Both the position numbers and the translations under genes were made by a program. The notes below the pieces were generated by a model. That model was not told the origin of the DNA, did not search any database, and saw nothing but the letters and a program-made list of their open reading frames with translations. Of a DNA stretch of 64,000 nucleotides, positions 53,066 through 63,130 are shown one piece after another. Every line of letters starts with the position of its first letter. Within the stretch, counting starts at the first letter, position 1. This DNA comes from Pontibacter sp. G13 (lineage in GTDB: Bacteria > Bacteroidota > Bacteroidia > J057), in contig NZ_CP134696.1 of NCBI RefSeq assembly GCF_031851795.1, positions 3,244,501 through 3,308,500 on the forward strand, read 5' to 3'.

Positions 53066-54112
53066 CTAGAACACCGATAGGGTCGGATGTCCTTCTTTGA
53101 TTTCAGCTAAGCTCCCGATAGAAATGAGTTCCATGCTCAAGCCTTTGGCCATCTGCACAAATTCATTCTCGTATTCGGGCACCACAGATACCAACAATCC
53201 ACCGGAGATCTGAGGATCGCACAAGACGGCGCGTTGGAAGGCGGACATTTCCCCCAGATGGGATTCAAATGCCTCAAAATTGGCTTCCATGCCTCCAGAC
53301 ACCAAGCCTCGCTCCACATATTCAGCCAAACCGGGAAGCAACGGAATCTGATCGAAAATCAATTCCGCACGTACGCGACTTGCTTCGCACATGTGCATCA
53401 AGTGCCCCACTAGTCCAAATCCAGACACATCGGTCATGGATTTCACATAGGCAAATTTGCTGAAGACCTCCCCAATTTTGTTGAGCTGTGTCATCTGCTC
53501 CTTGGCCACGGCAAGATGTTCTTCGGACAATTGGTCCTCCTTGAGCGCCTGGGTATAGATCCCCATTCCCAAAGGCTTGGTCAAGAATAGCTTCTGTCCA
53601 GCATGTGCCCCCGTATTGGTGCGGATATTCCCCACATTCACCCGACCAGAGACATTCAGTCCAAAGATCGGCTCCGGAGAAATGATGCTGTGTCCACCTG
53701 CGAGATGAATCCCTGCCTCTTGGCAAGCTTGTCTCGCTCCCTGAATGACTTGCTGAGCGACCTCTACGGGCAATTTGTCCGTTGGCCAACCCAATACCGC
53801 AAGCGCCATCATCGGAACACCGCCCATCGCGTAGACATTGTTCAAGGCACTTACAGCAGCTATGCGCCCGTACTCCACAGGGTCATTTACCATCGGCGTG
53901 AAAAAATCCGTGGTGCTGATGACCGCCGTCCCATCGCCTAGATCGTAAAGGGCCGCATCGTCTTTGCTTTCGATTCCGACCAGCAAATTGGCATCGGGGA
54001 TCATGTGATCCGTCCCGATGATGGTTTCCAACTGATCGGCAGGGATTTTGCATCCACAACCGCTGCGCTGACTATACTGTGTAAGTTTTATTCCCTCTGT
54101 CTGTTGTATCAT
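53066..54112 (-). CDS. selD: Selenide, water dikinase (Cys form)
   Basis: This 348-residue enzyme makes selenophosphate from selenide and ATP. The N-terminal signature reads TQYSQRSGCGCKI with the catalytic Cys19 and Lys22, so it is the cysteine rather than the selenocysteine version and needs no UGA decoding. Further family motifs are DDAALYDLGDGTAVISTTDFF, AGGHSIISPEP and a conserved TKPLGMGIYTQALK. The length is typical. Selenophosphate feeds selenocysteine (SelA/SelB) or 2-selenouridine (SelU/MnmH) pathways, but none of those genes is in the window. It is followed by a terminator and is monocistronic. Confidence 0.95.
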   Translation of the reverse strand: MIQQTEGIKLTQYSQRSGCGCKIPADQLETIIGTDHMIPDANLLVGIESKDDAALYDLGDGTAVISTTDFFTPMVNDPVEYGRIAAVSALNNVYAMGGVPMMALAVLGWPTDKLPVEVAQQVIQGARQACQEAGIHLAGGHSIISPEPIFGLNVSGRVNVGNIRTNTGAHAGQKLFLTKPLGMGIYTQALKEDQLSEEHLAVAKEQMTQLNKIGEVFSKFAYVKSMTDVSGFGLVGHLMHMCEASRVRAELIFDQIPLLPGLAEYVERGLVSGGMEANFEAFESHLGEMSAFQRAVLCDPQISGGLLVSVVPEYENEFVQMAKGLSMELISIGSLAEIKEGHPTLSVF

Positions 54113-54635
54113 GTCGTGATGATCAAAGTAGGCGGATTCCCATCCAACGAACCCTCAAACTGCCTGAATAGTTGTGGGTACTTCCATTCAAAACAATTGG
54201 CAGGGCATCGAAACCTTCTGGCACAACCAAAACCAACGGAGAATTCCCCGATGGATCAAGCCATAACGCCAACGCTTCTGTCGCTGCTGGTCATCCTTTC
54301 ATTCCTTCGAGCATGGAACATGGTTCCTGCTTGAATTAGGTCCGACAACTTTTGTTCCATCCATCAGCCTTCCCAAGTGGGTCGATTCCGGCTAGAACAA
54401 AGGGCGGCAAAAATAAGGAGTTGAGAGATACCTTCCGCATTTTTTTACCCGATCTACCCAAAATTATCTGGGCAACTGCTTCATTGAGTGGGTGGATGAA
54501 AAGAGTTTTTGAGGATTTGCGAAGAATATTTGTACGCGTGCTTTGAAAAAAAAGCAATGGGGCAGAACCGCAGCATGCTTTTCGTGACGCTGCCTTCAGA
54601 CGCACAATCAAACAAAAGCTCCATTCAGTTTGAGG
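54113..54635. other. Intergenic region between glyS and selD, no gene seen
   Basis: It should contain the selD promoter. Several short open frames occur on both strands but none has a convincing start context, signal peptide or family motif. No repeat or RNA element was recognised. Confidence 0.35.
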
Positions 54636-54678
54636 GCAAAAAGAAATGCGCCATCTCCAACAATTTGGAAATGGCGCT
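54636..54678 (-). terminator. Terminator after glyS
   Basis: On the minus strand GCGCCATTTCCAA and TTGGAGATGGCGC (54648-54677) form a 13-bp stem with one mismatch, followed by ATTTCTTTTT. Confidence 0.92.
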
Positions 54679-54700
54679 CAAGGGGTTGATTTTTTCTAGC

Positions 54701-56245
54701 CTAAGCAAGAATATTTTTCCAGCTCAATTTCTCGCGAACGTAGTTGCTCACCTCAGAAATCGGAATTCGCTCCTGCTTCATCGTGTCCCGCTCGCGAATG
54801 GTGACGCACTGGTCATCCTTCGTTTCGTAGTCCACGGTGACGCAGAATGGAGTACCGATCGCATCGTGACGACGGTAGCGACGCCCTACAGCATCCTTCT
54901 CGTCATACATCACATTGTGCTCGATCTTGAGGTCACTGATGATCTCTCGGGCGATTTCTGGCAATCCGTCTTTGCGGACCAATGGGAATACCGCCACTTT
55001 GTATGGAGCCAACACCGGGTGGAGCTTGAGTACTTTACGTACTTCCATCGTTCCCTTGGCAGATGGTACTTCCTCCTCTTCGTAGGCATTGCACAAGTGC
55101 GCCAAGAAGGTACGGTCCAGTCCGACAGAGGTCTCGATCACGTAGGGCACGTAGGAGGTTTGATCCTCGGGGTCGAAGTATTGCATCTTCTTGCCGGAGA
55201 ACTCCATGTGCTGCTTCAGGTCAAAGTCCGTACGAGAGTGAATTCCCTCCAGCTCCTTGATTCCCATCGGGAAATGGAACTGAATGTCCTCAGCAGCATC
55301 GGCGTAGTGAGCCAATTTCTCATGCTCGTGGAATGTCAAACGATCATCTTGGATACCGAGCGCCTGATGCCACTTGATGCGGTACTCCTTCCAATAGTTG
55401 AACCACTCCTCTTGCGTCCCGGGCTTGATGAAAAATTGCATCTCCATCTGCTCAAATTCTCGCATCCGGAAGATGAACTGACGCGCAACGATCTCGTTAC
55501 GGAATGCCTTACCGATCTGGGCGATCCCAAATGGAAGCTTCATCCGTGAAGTCTTTTGTACATTGAGGAAGTTGACAAAAATCCCCTGTGCAGTCTCCGG
55601 ACGAAGATATAGATCCATCGCACTATCGGCGGTAGCTCCCAATTGAGTCTTGAACATCAGGTTGAACTGACGTACCTCAGACCACTCCTTGGAGCCAGAC
55701 ACCGGGCACACGATTTTTTGCTCGATGATGATATTCCGAAGGCCCTCCAAATCGTCATTGGACAGTGCCGTGGCCAATTGCTCCTGCACCTCCTGTGCCT
55801 TCACCGCATTCCGGTTTTTGTGCAAGAAGCCGTTGTATTCCTCTGAGCCTTCTTCCCAACCTTCTTTTTTCGCCCGCTTCGCAGTATCCTTGCGCGACTT
55901 GGCCAGCAACTTGTCGATGTGTTCCTCGATCAGGTTGTCAGCACGGTAGCGCTTCTTGGAATCCTTGTTGTCGATCATCGGATCGTTGAAGGCGTCGACG
56001 TGACCAGATGCCTTCCAGACCGTAGGATGCATCAAAATCGCCGCATCAAGACCCACGATATTCTCGTGCATCTGCACCATGGCTTTCCACCAGGCGGTCT
56101 TGATGTTTCGCTTCAATTCCACGCCGAGCTGGCCATAGTCGTACACCGCTTGGAGGCCATTTTCATAGACTTCGCTGGAGGGGAAAATGAACCCATACTC
56201 CTTGGCATGGGAGACGATGGTCGGAAATAGTTCGTCGTAATTCAT
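54701..56245 (-). CDS. glyS: Glycine--tRNA ligase (alpha2 type)
   Basis: The start at 56245 (MNYDELFPTIVSHAKEYGF) gives 514 residues; an earlier ATG at 56269 is possible. This is the eukaryote/archaea-like homodimeric class II GlyRS, not the bacterial alpha/beta tetramer. The class II motifs include FIFPSSEVYENGLQAVYDYG near the N-terminus, LYLRPETAQGIFVNF and FRNEIVARQFIFRMREFEQM (motif 2), and a C-terminal anticodon-binding domain beginning about residue 400 (LAPYKVAVFPLVRKD). It charges tRNA-Gly in the cytoplasm. It is monocistronic with a strong terminator. Confidence 0.96.
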   Translation of the reverse strand: MNYDELFPTIVSHAKEYGFIFPSSEVYENGLQAVYDYGQLGVELKRNIKTAWWKAMVQMHENIVGLDAAILMHPTVWKASGHVDAFNDPMIDNKDSKKRYRADNLIEEHIDKLLAKSRKDTAKRAKKEGWEEGSEEYNGFLHKNRNAVKAQEVQEQLATALSNDDLEGLRNIIIEQKIVCPVSGSKEWSEVRQFNLMFKTQLGATADSAMDLYLRPETAQGIFVNFLNVQKTSRMKLPFGIAQIGKAFRNEIVARQFIFRMREFEQMEMQFFIKPGTQEEWFNYWKEYRIKWHQALGIQDDRLTFHEHEKLAHYADAAEDIQFHFPMGIKELEGIHSRTDFDLKQHMEFSGKKMQYFDPEDQTSYVPYVIETSVGLDRTFLAHLCNAYEEEEVPSAKGTMEVRKVLKLHPVLAPYKVAVFPLVRKDGLPEIAREIISDLKIEHNVMYDEKDAVGRRYRRHDAIGTPFCVTVDYETKDDQCVTIRERDTMKQERIPISEVSNYVREKLSWKNILA

Positions 56246-56464
56246 GATGGGATTGTTCGAAATGGTCAATGTGCCGGAGCATACCGATCTTACGGCCGCT
56301 CAGACACGGGGACGCGGTGCCAATGGCGTTGCTAGATTTGCTGGCGAAAATACAAATATTGACGCAACCAAGCGCCATATCACGACCGATTCTGGATTTC
56401 TCCTCAAAATTCTCAACCTCCGAGCTCGATTTTCCAACGAGTCCCTGTAGCATGATGAGAACTA

Positions 56465-56649
56465 GGGCGTGCCCCCGCGTGCTGGAAATCGGTTCCTCTC
56501 TGGGCAATTCATAGCGGGGTCGGGTGCTTGCAGGCTCGCCGCCTGCCCCGGACCAAGATCCGGGGCTCGATCCCTCCGCGAAGGCTCAGGGACTTCGGCT
56601 GCGCCTCACCTTCCAGCCCCCTCACGTCCCACCAGCCAGCCGCACCTCT
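56465..56649 (+). repeat. Dispersed GC-rich intergenic repeat, copy C
   Basis: It begins GGGCGTGCCCCCGCGTGCTG, identical to copy A over that length, carries GCGGGGTCGGGTGCTTGCAG, and shares a 25-base block containing GGCTGCGCCTCACCTTCC with copy B. It ends CAGCCGCACCTCTC. It lies between the glyS start and the porU terminator. Confidence 0.72.
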
Positions 56650-56662
56650 CATGATTTTTTCC

Positions 56663-56702
56663 CAAAAAACGAAAAAAGGCTGCCCGATCTGGACAGCCTT
56701 TT
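56663..56702 (-). terminator. Terminator after porU
   Basis: On the minus strand AAAAGGCTG and CAGCCTTTT (56674-56702) form a perfect 9-bp stem, followed by TTCGTTTTTTGGG. Confidence 0.88.
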
Positions 56703-56721
56703 GGTGAGGATTTCTCCTTCA

Positions 56722-59700
56722 TCAACGCATCAAGTACATTTTCCCCCAACCGTTGTTGAAGTACTGTTCAATATTTTCATCCCGAAGCTCAAATTGCTCT
56801 CCGGAAGTTTTGGTCACTACGCGGTAAAGATACACGCCATTGGCCAATCGGTCGCCGTATTCATCCGTCCCATCCCAAGCATAGTTGGTGATGTTTCGGC
56901 CAATATGCACATCGCCCATCGCCGCCAGATCGACTACTTTCACCAATCGTCCCGTGATCGTGTAGATATGGATTTGGAACAATTCGGGCACCTCAGATCC
57001 TGTCAAAGTGTAGACAAATCGGGTTGAAGTGGAGAATGGATTCGGATAGTTGAGAATGCGAGAAATCGCACTTTCGTTTTCGACCTCAAATTCAATCTCG
57101 TAATACTGCCCGGCAATTCCAGCCTCATTGTTGGATTGATCCTTTCCTTGGACGCGAAGGGCATATTCGCCATCCTCCAAGGGCACTCCTTGGCCGGGAT
57201 AGAAAGTCAATCTCGCCTTGTTCTCTGGCAATTCAGCAGGCTCCCACACCACACGTGGATCTGTCGAAATGTAGATCCGCTCGTATTCTGAAGCTACCCC
57301 GGTTCCTTTCTTGAAGAAGAGGTCGAAGTTTGCTGTGTCATTCAGAGCGAGGAATTCGTTCTCATCATTGATTTCGACCAGAATTTCTGGGGTCGGAGAG
57401 ACAATATCGCCATTGATGATATGCTTGCCATCGAAGGTGACATCCAACACGGGATTGCGACGGTCCACCACCAGCAAGAATTCCTGATTGTAAATATTGT
57501 TGAAGTAATGTTGCTCGACGATATCCCGATCCGGATTCAGCTCCACGCTCAAAATGATCCGGCCATCCAGCTGCTTGTTGAGGGAAGAGAAGGTATAATC
57601 AAATACCACTGGCTCTCCACTCACAGGTGGTGGCGCGATGGTCAAGGTATCCAAGATCAACTGACTCCGATCTGGTCGCACCAGTCTCAGCACCACCTCC
57701 ATGCTGTCATTCACCGGAACATCGCTCAGGTTGGTGGCTGCCATTTTGAGGTATACATCCTGGCCTTCCAGCAGCGTGTCGGATTTGAACTCGTAACTAC
57801 TGTATGGATCGAGCGCCACATCTGGAACGGGCTCGTGCAAGACATGCCAATTATCCAGAACCGGAGGGGTATGATTCGCGGAATCCATCATCTGAGCTTC
57901 CAATCGCAGATATGGAAATCTATCGGCAGACACCTGATCTAGGTTGAAAGTACCGGGATTAAGGGTCTGATAAATCAAGGAGTCAGTGCCGTTTTCACGA
58001 ATCGCATACACATCCAGCAATGTGGATTCATCTGGGATGCGATCGGGGCTCGACCAATCCCAGGATAGCTCATCCCAGGCACTCGCCGGTCCCACTCGAC
58101 TCGAAATCACTCTGCCAGAAAGGTCATAGGCATTCAGGATCGTGGCGTAAGATTTGGACTCCCCAGGCTCTGTGACAAACATTTCGATGGCGGAATTGGG
58201 CCTGCCTTTTCTACCAAAAATCAAGAATCCGTCTCCGTCATCCAACGAACGAATGGTATTGGAGGCACCGATATCGGATAGCGCACTGAACATACTCTGG
58301 GTAAATGTCGGAACGCGAGGGTTTTTCTGGCTCGCGACCATCACATAGTCCCCATCATCTACCTGATTGATGATGCTCGCAAGCCGGTAGTGCTCCGAGG
58401 GAGTTCTCAACACCCCAAATGGCCCTTGAGTGATTTGGTTTTTTAGCTCCAGTGTATTTTGATCAATGATCAGATACACCAATGCATCGGAGAAAATCCC
58501 ATACAGGATCAAATCCCGAAGATCGCCGTTCAAGGCGTAGGTGAATCCCCCACCTTCACGGATGAAGAATTCATATTGCGCGGCCAGAATGTTGAAATTC
58601 CATTGTTCATGCAGGTCGTCTGGGAGGACACCGTTGAACTGGCTTTGGCTGTATTGGGCGTATTGAGATTGGCCCCAACCCGTGCGATTCTGGATGTACT
58701 GAAAGGAAGAAGTTTTCCAGATCGCCAGCGGGGTATTGGCCAATTTGACCCGCCAATAATAGACCGTACTATCTGTCATCGAAAACGGTATGTTCCATTC
58801 TCCCAAGATAGAAGTACCTGCCACCACGCCTGAGACCTCCTTGAAATCCGAATCAAAAGTCGGAAGAGTATCTATCTCAAATAGATATTCCACAGGTTGA
58901 TTCCGTGAGACAAAGAAGGAAGAAGCCTGTAGCGTAATCTGCGGATCGGCTACCACTGCATATTCGGCTGGAAATAAAATCGCAGGGACATTGCCGGAAA
59001 TCGTCTTGTTGTAGACAACGACATTGTTGGATTCATCCAATTCGTCAAATTCGTCGCGACTATCCACTTTTACTTCAAAGAAGTTTTGCCCCGTCATGAC
59101 ATCTCCCACCTGATTTTTTAGAATGACCTGGAAAGTATCTCGATAGGATACGATGGGGAATCGTTCTTCTGGATGAAAAATGACCTGCCCGTTGGGGACC
59201 TGTTGCTTAATGGAAACTGAGAAACTATCTCCTTCCACCAAGCCATAGTTATTGATCACCAAATTCACCTCAAATGAATCCTCCTGTGCTGACAATGCCG
59301 GGTCCGAGAAGTAGAAACTGGAAGCATCAATGGCGAGATCTGGCTTCAACGGATGTGCCAAAATGACGGCTGGGTCTCCTTGGAGATTCATCTGTTTGCC
59401 GTGATTCCGGTATTGAATCCCGATAAGCGAGTCTGTGTAGGTCTGGACTGTCCTCTGGATGATTTCCCCAATGGGCTGGCCGACCATTCGAGAATAGAGG
59501 TTTCGATAGAAGATCCGCCCATATTGATCAAGCGGAATCAGATACCCTGCGCTGGTATTCGCAAAATATCCAATGGCCCCCCGTTCAGGTTGAGACACCC
59601 ACAACTCTCCGAAAGTAGGGTTGACGGAACTTCCCACCGAATAGTCTCCTCCGTAGCATCCCATAGCGATCATGAAGGGATATTGATGATCGTTGCCATA

Positions 59701-61653
59701 GTCGGCAGGCTCTCGAATCGAAATATCCTGAAGATTCGAAGTGGAATGACCGAAGAAGTGAATGAGTGAAACACCACTGGAAATCTCATCGTGGTAACCC
59801 GCAATATCGGGATCGACTGTCGCTGAGCTTCGCTTTTGGAAGTAAAAGGGATTACCTCCAAATGAGCCTTCTTGAAACACGTCGATGTAATTGTTCATCG
59901 CGCCGGAAATGGAGTTTTGCTCGGTATTGTTACCGCCTCCACCGAGAAATACGCCCCGTTTCATCCAGACATCCCAATCGGTCGATTCGTATTCCTTGAC
60001 TTTGTCGAGATAGGCAAATCCATCCGAGTCAAAGAAGATGCTTACCCGTCCTACCGCAGCTTGGGGATTGATGGCATGAGAGTTCTGGTCGTATTGGCCG
60101 ACATACACGATATCACTGGCTGGATAGCCATAGGAAAGTACCGCTGTAGCATCTTCCGAGCCATGAGATCGGGCATATCCTTTTCCCCAAAACAGGAAAT
60201 ACTTGGGTCTGATCTCCCAATTGTCTAAGGTGTACTTGCAGAATCGCTTGATCGCCCAAGCTGTATGGCTACCGTATCCAAACTCATCATAGATCTCATC
60301 CGTGTAGACCACACGCGCGCCATTGACGGGATTGGTGGTAGCGGTGTCTCGATAAGCTGCATAAGCCTCAGCTGATGCAGTCAGGTTGCGGTGAGCAACA
60401 ATCACGAATTCTGCCCCCTGAGTGACATCATAGAGGTTATTCAATTTCACTTCGCGAATCTCAGGCTGCTTGATGGCGGCATCAGTCGCGATATATAAGG
60501 GGCGACTGTTGCCAAATCCCTGCACCAAAATCTGGGCGGAAGTACCATTTATCAAGCCCACATTTCGGACTCTGTTTTTCAGGTCATACGCCCAGAGGGT
60601 ATCGCTTCCCTCCACATTGTCGAGCGACAAGTAGGTCTTTTGTGTCTTGTCCCAGTTTCGGATATGGAGAATCGAGTCGCCTTTCATATCCGGTAGGCGG
60701 TCATATTCAATTGAAGCCCACGTGATATTGCTGTTGTCGGTAGTTGGATTCAGTGCCAAAAAGGTCAAATCCGTTTCCTCGGATAGGTTCCCAAAACCTG
60801 TATGGTCTCGCTCAAAGGTCTTGATATAGATCGTATCAATGGGGTAAATCGTGTCAAGCACCGTATTGCTGAAATCCCCATTCAAGGCAATTTGCAAATG
60901 GTGTGGAGAAGTGGAACGACCAAAGACTCGGGCCTGAACATTGACGGAAGAACCGATATTGGCAGGAGCTGGCGTTTCCATCGTGAGCGTTTTGGAGCCG
61001 CTGGTCCCTGTCGAAAGTGCTGGTCCATGAAAGCCTTCGCCCAATACGAAATCGGTATTCAAGGTATAGATTTCATCGAAGGACCCTCCTCCACCGCGCA
61101 CATAATTCACGCCACTGGTGATGGTCGGGATATAGTTGAGACGATACTCGTATTTGAAATAAGGTTCTGGGGTGAAATTGCTATAGGTAGGATCGAAGAT
61201 GGTGAACATCCGTTCGCCAGAGGGGGTGTTGTTCCAAGAGAGGAAATAAGCAGATTCATTGGTGTAGAAACTGACCTCCTTGTTAGGCTGCATGGTTGGA
61301 TCGTGGATTCCGGAAATCGGATTCCGGTACATCACAGAGTCCACCTTACCATCATTCCGCTTCCCGAAGAACTCCACATACTCCAAGGTTCCGCCGGAAG
61401 CTTGGACGTGGATCGGCATTTCCTCCCCACGGTAATAAAGGTGAATATTTTGTGGCGTGATGGACGCGACGTTGATTCCTTCGTTTTGGAGATCTGCGGC
61501 AGTGACTCGGTAGATACCATCCTCCTTGACGACCAGTTTGACAAAGGGATCGTTGGCATGCTGGACGTACCAATCATTGCCATATTCAAATTGCGCATAT
61601 ATGCTAGGCAAACTCAGCAAGAGCGCCCAGACTAGCATTCCAAATTTTTTCAT
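56722..61653 (-). CDS. porU: Type IX secretion system sortase PorU, extended form
   Basis: The start at 61653 (MKKFGMLVWALLLSLPSIYAQ) gives a 1643-residue cell-surface protein of peptidase family C25. PorU cleaves the C-terminal sorting domain of T9SS clients and transpeptidates them onto the surface. Catalytic His near residue 633 (LIHFFGHSTSNL) and Cys near 666 (AMGCYGGDYS) are in the expected order and spacing. After the peptidase come several Ig-like/CARDB-like beta domains (about 800-1450) and a T9SS-type C-terminal domain (about 1540-1643, with YPNPFSTSTRFVYTL and GVYLYRVVTK). Porphyromonas PorU is about 1160 residues, so the extra domains are notable. It is co-directional with and 87 bp downstream of porV. 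Confidence 0.94.
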   Translation of the reverse strand: MKKFGMLVWALLLSLPSIYAQFEYGNDWYVQHANDPFVKLVVKEDGIYRVTAADLQNEGINVASITPQNIHLYYRGEEMPIHVQASGGTLEYVEFFGKRNDGKVDSVMYRNPISGIHDPTMQPNKEVSFYTNESAYFLSWNNTPSGERMFTIFDPTYSNFTPEPYFKYEYRLNYIPTITSGVNYVRGGGGSFDEIYTLNTDFVLGEGFHGPALSTGTSGSKTLTMETPAPANIGSSVNVQARVFGRSTSPHHLQIALNGDFSNTVLDTIYPIDTIYIKTFERDHTGFGNLSEETDLTFLALNPTTDNSNITWASIEYDRLPDMKGDSILHIRNWDKTQKTYLSLDNVEGSDTLWAYDLKNRVRNVGLINGTSAQILVQGFGNSRPLYIATDAAIKQPEIREVKLNNLYDVTQGAEFVIVAHRNLTASAEAYAAYRDTATTNPVNGARVVYTDEIYDEFGYGSHTAWAIKRFCKYTLDNWEIRPKYFLFWGKGYARSHGSEDATAVLSYGYPASDIVYVGQYDQNSHAINPQAAVGRVSIFFDSDGFAYLDKVKEYESTDWDVWMKRGVFLGGGGNNTEQNSISGAMNNYIDVFQEGSFGGNPFYFQKRSSATVDPDIAGYHDEISSGVSLIHFFGHSTSNLQDISIREPADYGNDHQYPFMIAMGCYGGDYSVGSSVNPTFGELWVSQPERGAIGYFANTSAGYLIPLDQYGRIFYRNLYSRMVGQPIGEIIQRTVQTYTDSLIGIQYRNHGKQMNLQGDPAVILAHPLKPDLAIDASSFYFSDPALSAQEDSFEVNLVINNYGLVEGDSFSVSIKQQVPNGQVIFHPEERFPIVSYRDTFQVILKNQVGDVMTGQNFFEVKVDSRDEFDELDESNNVVVYNKTISGNVPAILFPAEYAVVADPQITLQASSFFVSRNQPVEYLFEIDTLPTFDSDFKEVSGVVAGTSILGEWNIPFSMTDSTVYYWRVKLANTPLAIWKTSSFQYIQNRTGWGQSQYAQYSQSQFNGVLPDDLHEQWNFNILAAQYEFFIREGGGFTYALNGDLRDLILYGIFSDALVYLIIDQNTLELKNQITQGPFGVLRTPSEHYRLASIINQVDDGDYVMVASQKNPRVPTFTQSMFSALSDIGASNTIRSLDDGDGFLIFGRKGRPNSAIEMFVTEPGESKSYATILNAYDLSGRVISSRVGPASAWDELSWDWSSPDRIPDESTLLDVYAIRENGTDSLIYQTLNPGTFNLDQVSADRFPYLRLEAQMMDSANHTPPVLDNWHVLHEPVPDVALDPYSSYEFKSDTLLEGQDVYLKMAATNLSDVPVNDSMEVVLRLVRPDRSQLILDTLTIAPPPVSGEPVVFDYTFSSLNKQLDGRIILSVELNPDRDIVEQHYFNNIYNQEFLLVVDRRNPVLDVTFDGKHIINGDIVSPTPEILVEINDENEFLALNDTANFDLFFKKGTGVASEYERIYISTDPRVVWEPAELPENKARLTFYPGQGVPLEDGEYALRVQGKDQSNNEAGIAGQYYEIEFEVENESAISRILNYPNPFSTSTRFVYTLTGSEVPELFQIHIYTITGRLVKVVDLAAMGDVHIGRNITNYAWDGTDEYGDRLANGVYLYRVVTKTSGEQFELRDENIEQYFNNGWGKMYLMR

Positions 61654-61740
61654 GTTCCTCCTGTTGTACCCCATCGTGATGGATGGATAACCACATGATT
61701 TGAATATCCTAGCTCACACCCGTTTAATGTGTCTGCCAGT

Positions 61741-62877
61741 TTACTGAAAACTGAACTTGACAGAAATGACATGAGAGTGCAGGTTTTGGGAAAGGTTTCC
61801 GATGTTGGACAATGCATAGTCCAACTGGAAATTCTTGATCACCACGCCAGCGCCGACCGTCGGAAAAAGACTGGTAGTCTCCTCTCCATCCGTGTCGATA
61901 TCTTGCTGTAGGTTATAAAAGCCTCCTCTCAAGAAAGCGACTTTTCGATATTCGTTATTCATCAAAGCCAATTCCATGCCTGCATGTGGATCAATGCTGA
62001 CCCCGCCTCCTTTGATCAGGAAACTGCTCCGATTTCCATCAAAGTACACATCGGTGTCAGTACTGAGTAGCAGCGATAGTTTCTTGGCGAGTTTCAAATC
62101 GTAGGCAAGTCCGATTCGGGCAGATGGCCGGGTCAACTCGATCGAGTTGACGGGCACCTCGTTGCCGGTATTGATGAAGTCTTGTTCAAATACTTCAGTA
62201 TTGAAAGTCCACGCCGTCAGGGTATTGGTAATGTCCTGCAGCATCAATCCAGCAGAAAAACGCCCCTTTTGGTAGCGAGCCCCAACATCGAGTCCCACTC
62301 CCCAAGCCGTCAGGAAGTTACCTGCTCCTCGATAGATGACCTTGAAGTTGGTTCCCATGGTCAATCCTTTGATGGATTTGACCCTCCACGAATAGGAGAG
62401 GAGAACCGCGAGAGACGTTTCCGAGAAACTTGAGACCGCAGCATAATCAAAGCTGCCATCTGGTCGGATCAAGTCTAGGGTGTTGGGGATATCGTCGATC
62501 CCAAGGCGGATGAAGCTCGCGGCAAAACGACGGTCTCCGGTGGAATCGATGGGGAATGCAATTGCGCCATAGTTGTAGTTGGCGATATTGGCAAAGTAGG
62601 AAGCATGCATGAGCGCGACCTCGGGATTGAGGGGAGCGCCATCTGCGGTGAGTCCTGCGGGATTCCAGTACCCAGCGGTCACATCCGTGGCAATGGCTGC
62701 CTGCGTGTTGCCCATCCCCAATGCTCGGGCACCAATCCCGATTTTGAGAAATTCATTGGCATACTTGGGAGCAATGGTGGAGTTGCCTCCTCCTGACGGA
62801 TCGTCAGGATCTTGAGCCCATGCTAGTGAGCAAGCCATGTACATGACAAGCAAGGGCCATACTTTGAAGATTTTCAT
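61741..62877 (-). CDS. porV: Type IX secretion system outer-membrane protein PorV
   Basis: The 378-residue protein has a signal peptide (about 1-22, ending AWAQ) and the FadL-like 14-strand barrel of PorV/LptO. Typical elements are FLKIGIGARALGMGNTQAAIA near residues 43-62, the YWNPAGLT stretch, and beta strands to the end (VISVKFSFQ, a terminal Phe-rich strand). PorV binds the sorting domains of clients leaving the SprA translocon and presents them to PorU. It is the first gene of the porV-porU pair; PorQ, PorZ and the translocon genes are not in this window. Confidence 0.94.
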   Translation of the reverse strand: MKIFKVWPLLVMYMACSLAWAQDPDDPSGGGNSTIAPKYANEFLKIGIGARALGMGNTQAAIATDVTAGYWNPAGLTADGAPLNPEVALMHASYFANIANYNYGAIAFPIDSTGDRRFAASFIRLGIDDIPNTLDLIRPDGSFDYAAVSSFSETSLAVLLSYSWRVKSIKGLTMGTNFKVIYRGAGNFLTAWGVGLDVGARYQKGRFSAGLMLQDITNTLTAWTFNTEVFEQDFINTGNEVPVNSIELTRPSARIGLAYDLKLAKKLSLLLSTDTDVYFDGNRSSFLIKGGGVSIDPHAGMELALMNNEYRKVAFLRGGFYNLQQDIDTDGEETTSLFPTVGAGVVIKNFQLDYALSNIGNLSQNLHSHVISVKFSFQ

Positions 62878-63130
62878 GCGCAGTCGCCGTTCCGGATATC
62901 AAGGCAGGAGAGTGATCAGGATGATTCAACTCCCCAGATAAAGGTATGAGAAGGCTCGCTATCAGCAAACTGCATAAGCTAGGCCCCCTAACATGCTACA
63001 CAAATTACGATTCCTCTAATTCAAATCCGTTTTGGGAAAGATTGAGTGTAATAGAAGAAACGATTTTCGCACGTCCTACATCTCCGGTTCAGTCAGCCAA
63101 AATAACTGCACGAGGCGACGATATCGCCGA

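Noticed and set aside
53066-54112. selD as a selenocysteine-containing form
   Set aside because: The codon at the catalytic position reads Cys (residue 19), not TGA.
54005-54611. Short frames on both strands in the selD-glyS gap, including a 91-residue minus-strand one
   Set aside because: No signal peptide, motif or start context; they overlap the selD 5' end or terminator-proximal DNA.
54509-55549. A 346-residue frame antisense to glyS
   Set aside because: It mirrors glyS codon structure and has no recognisable domain.
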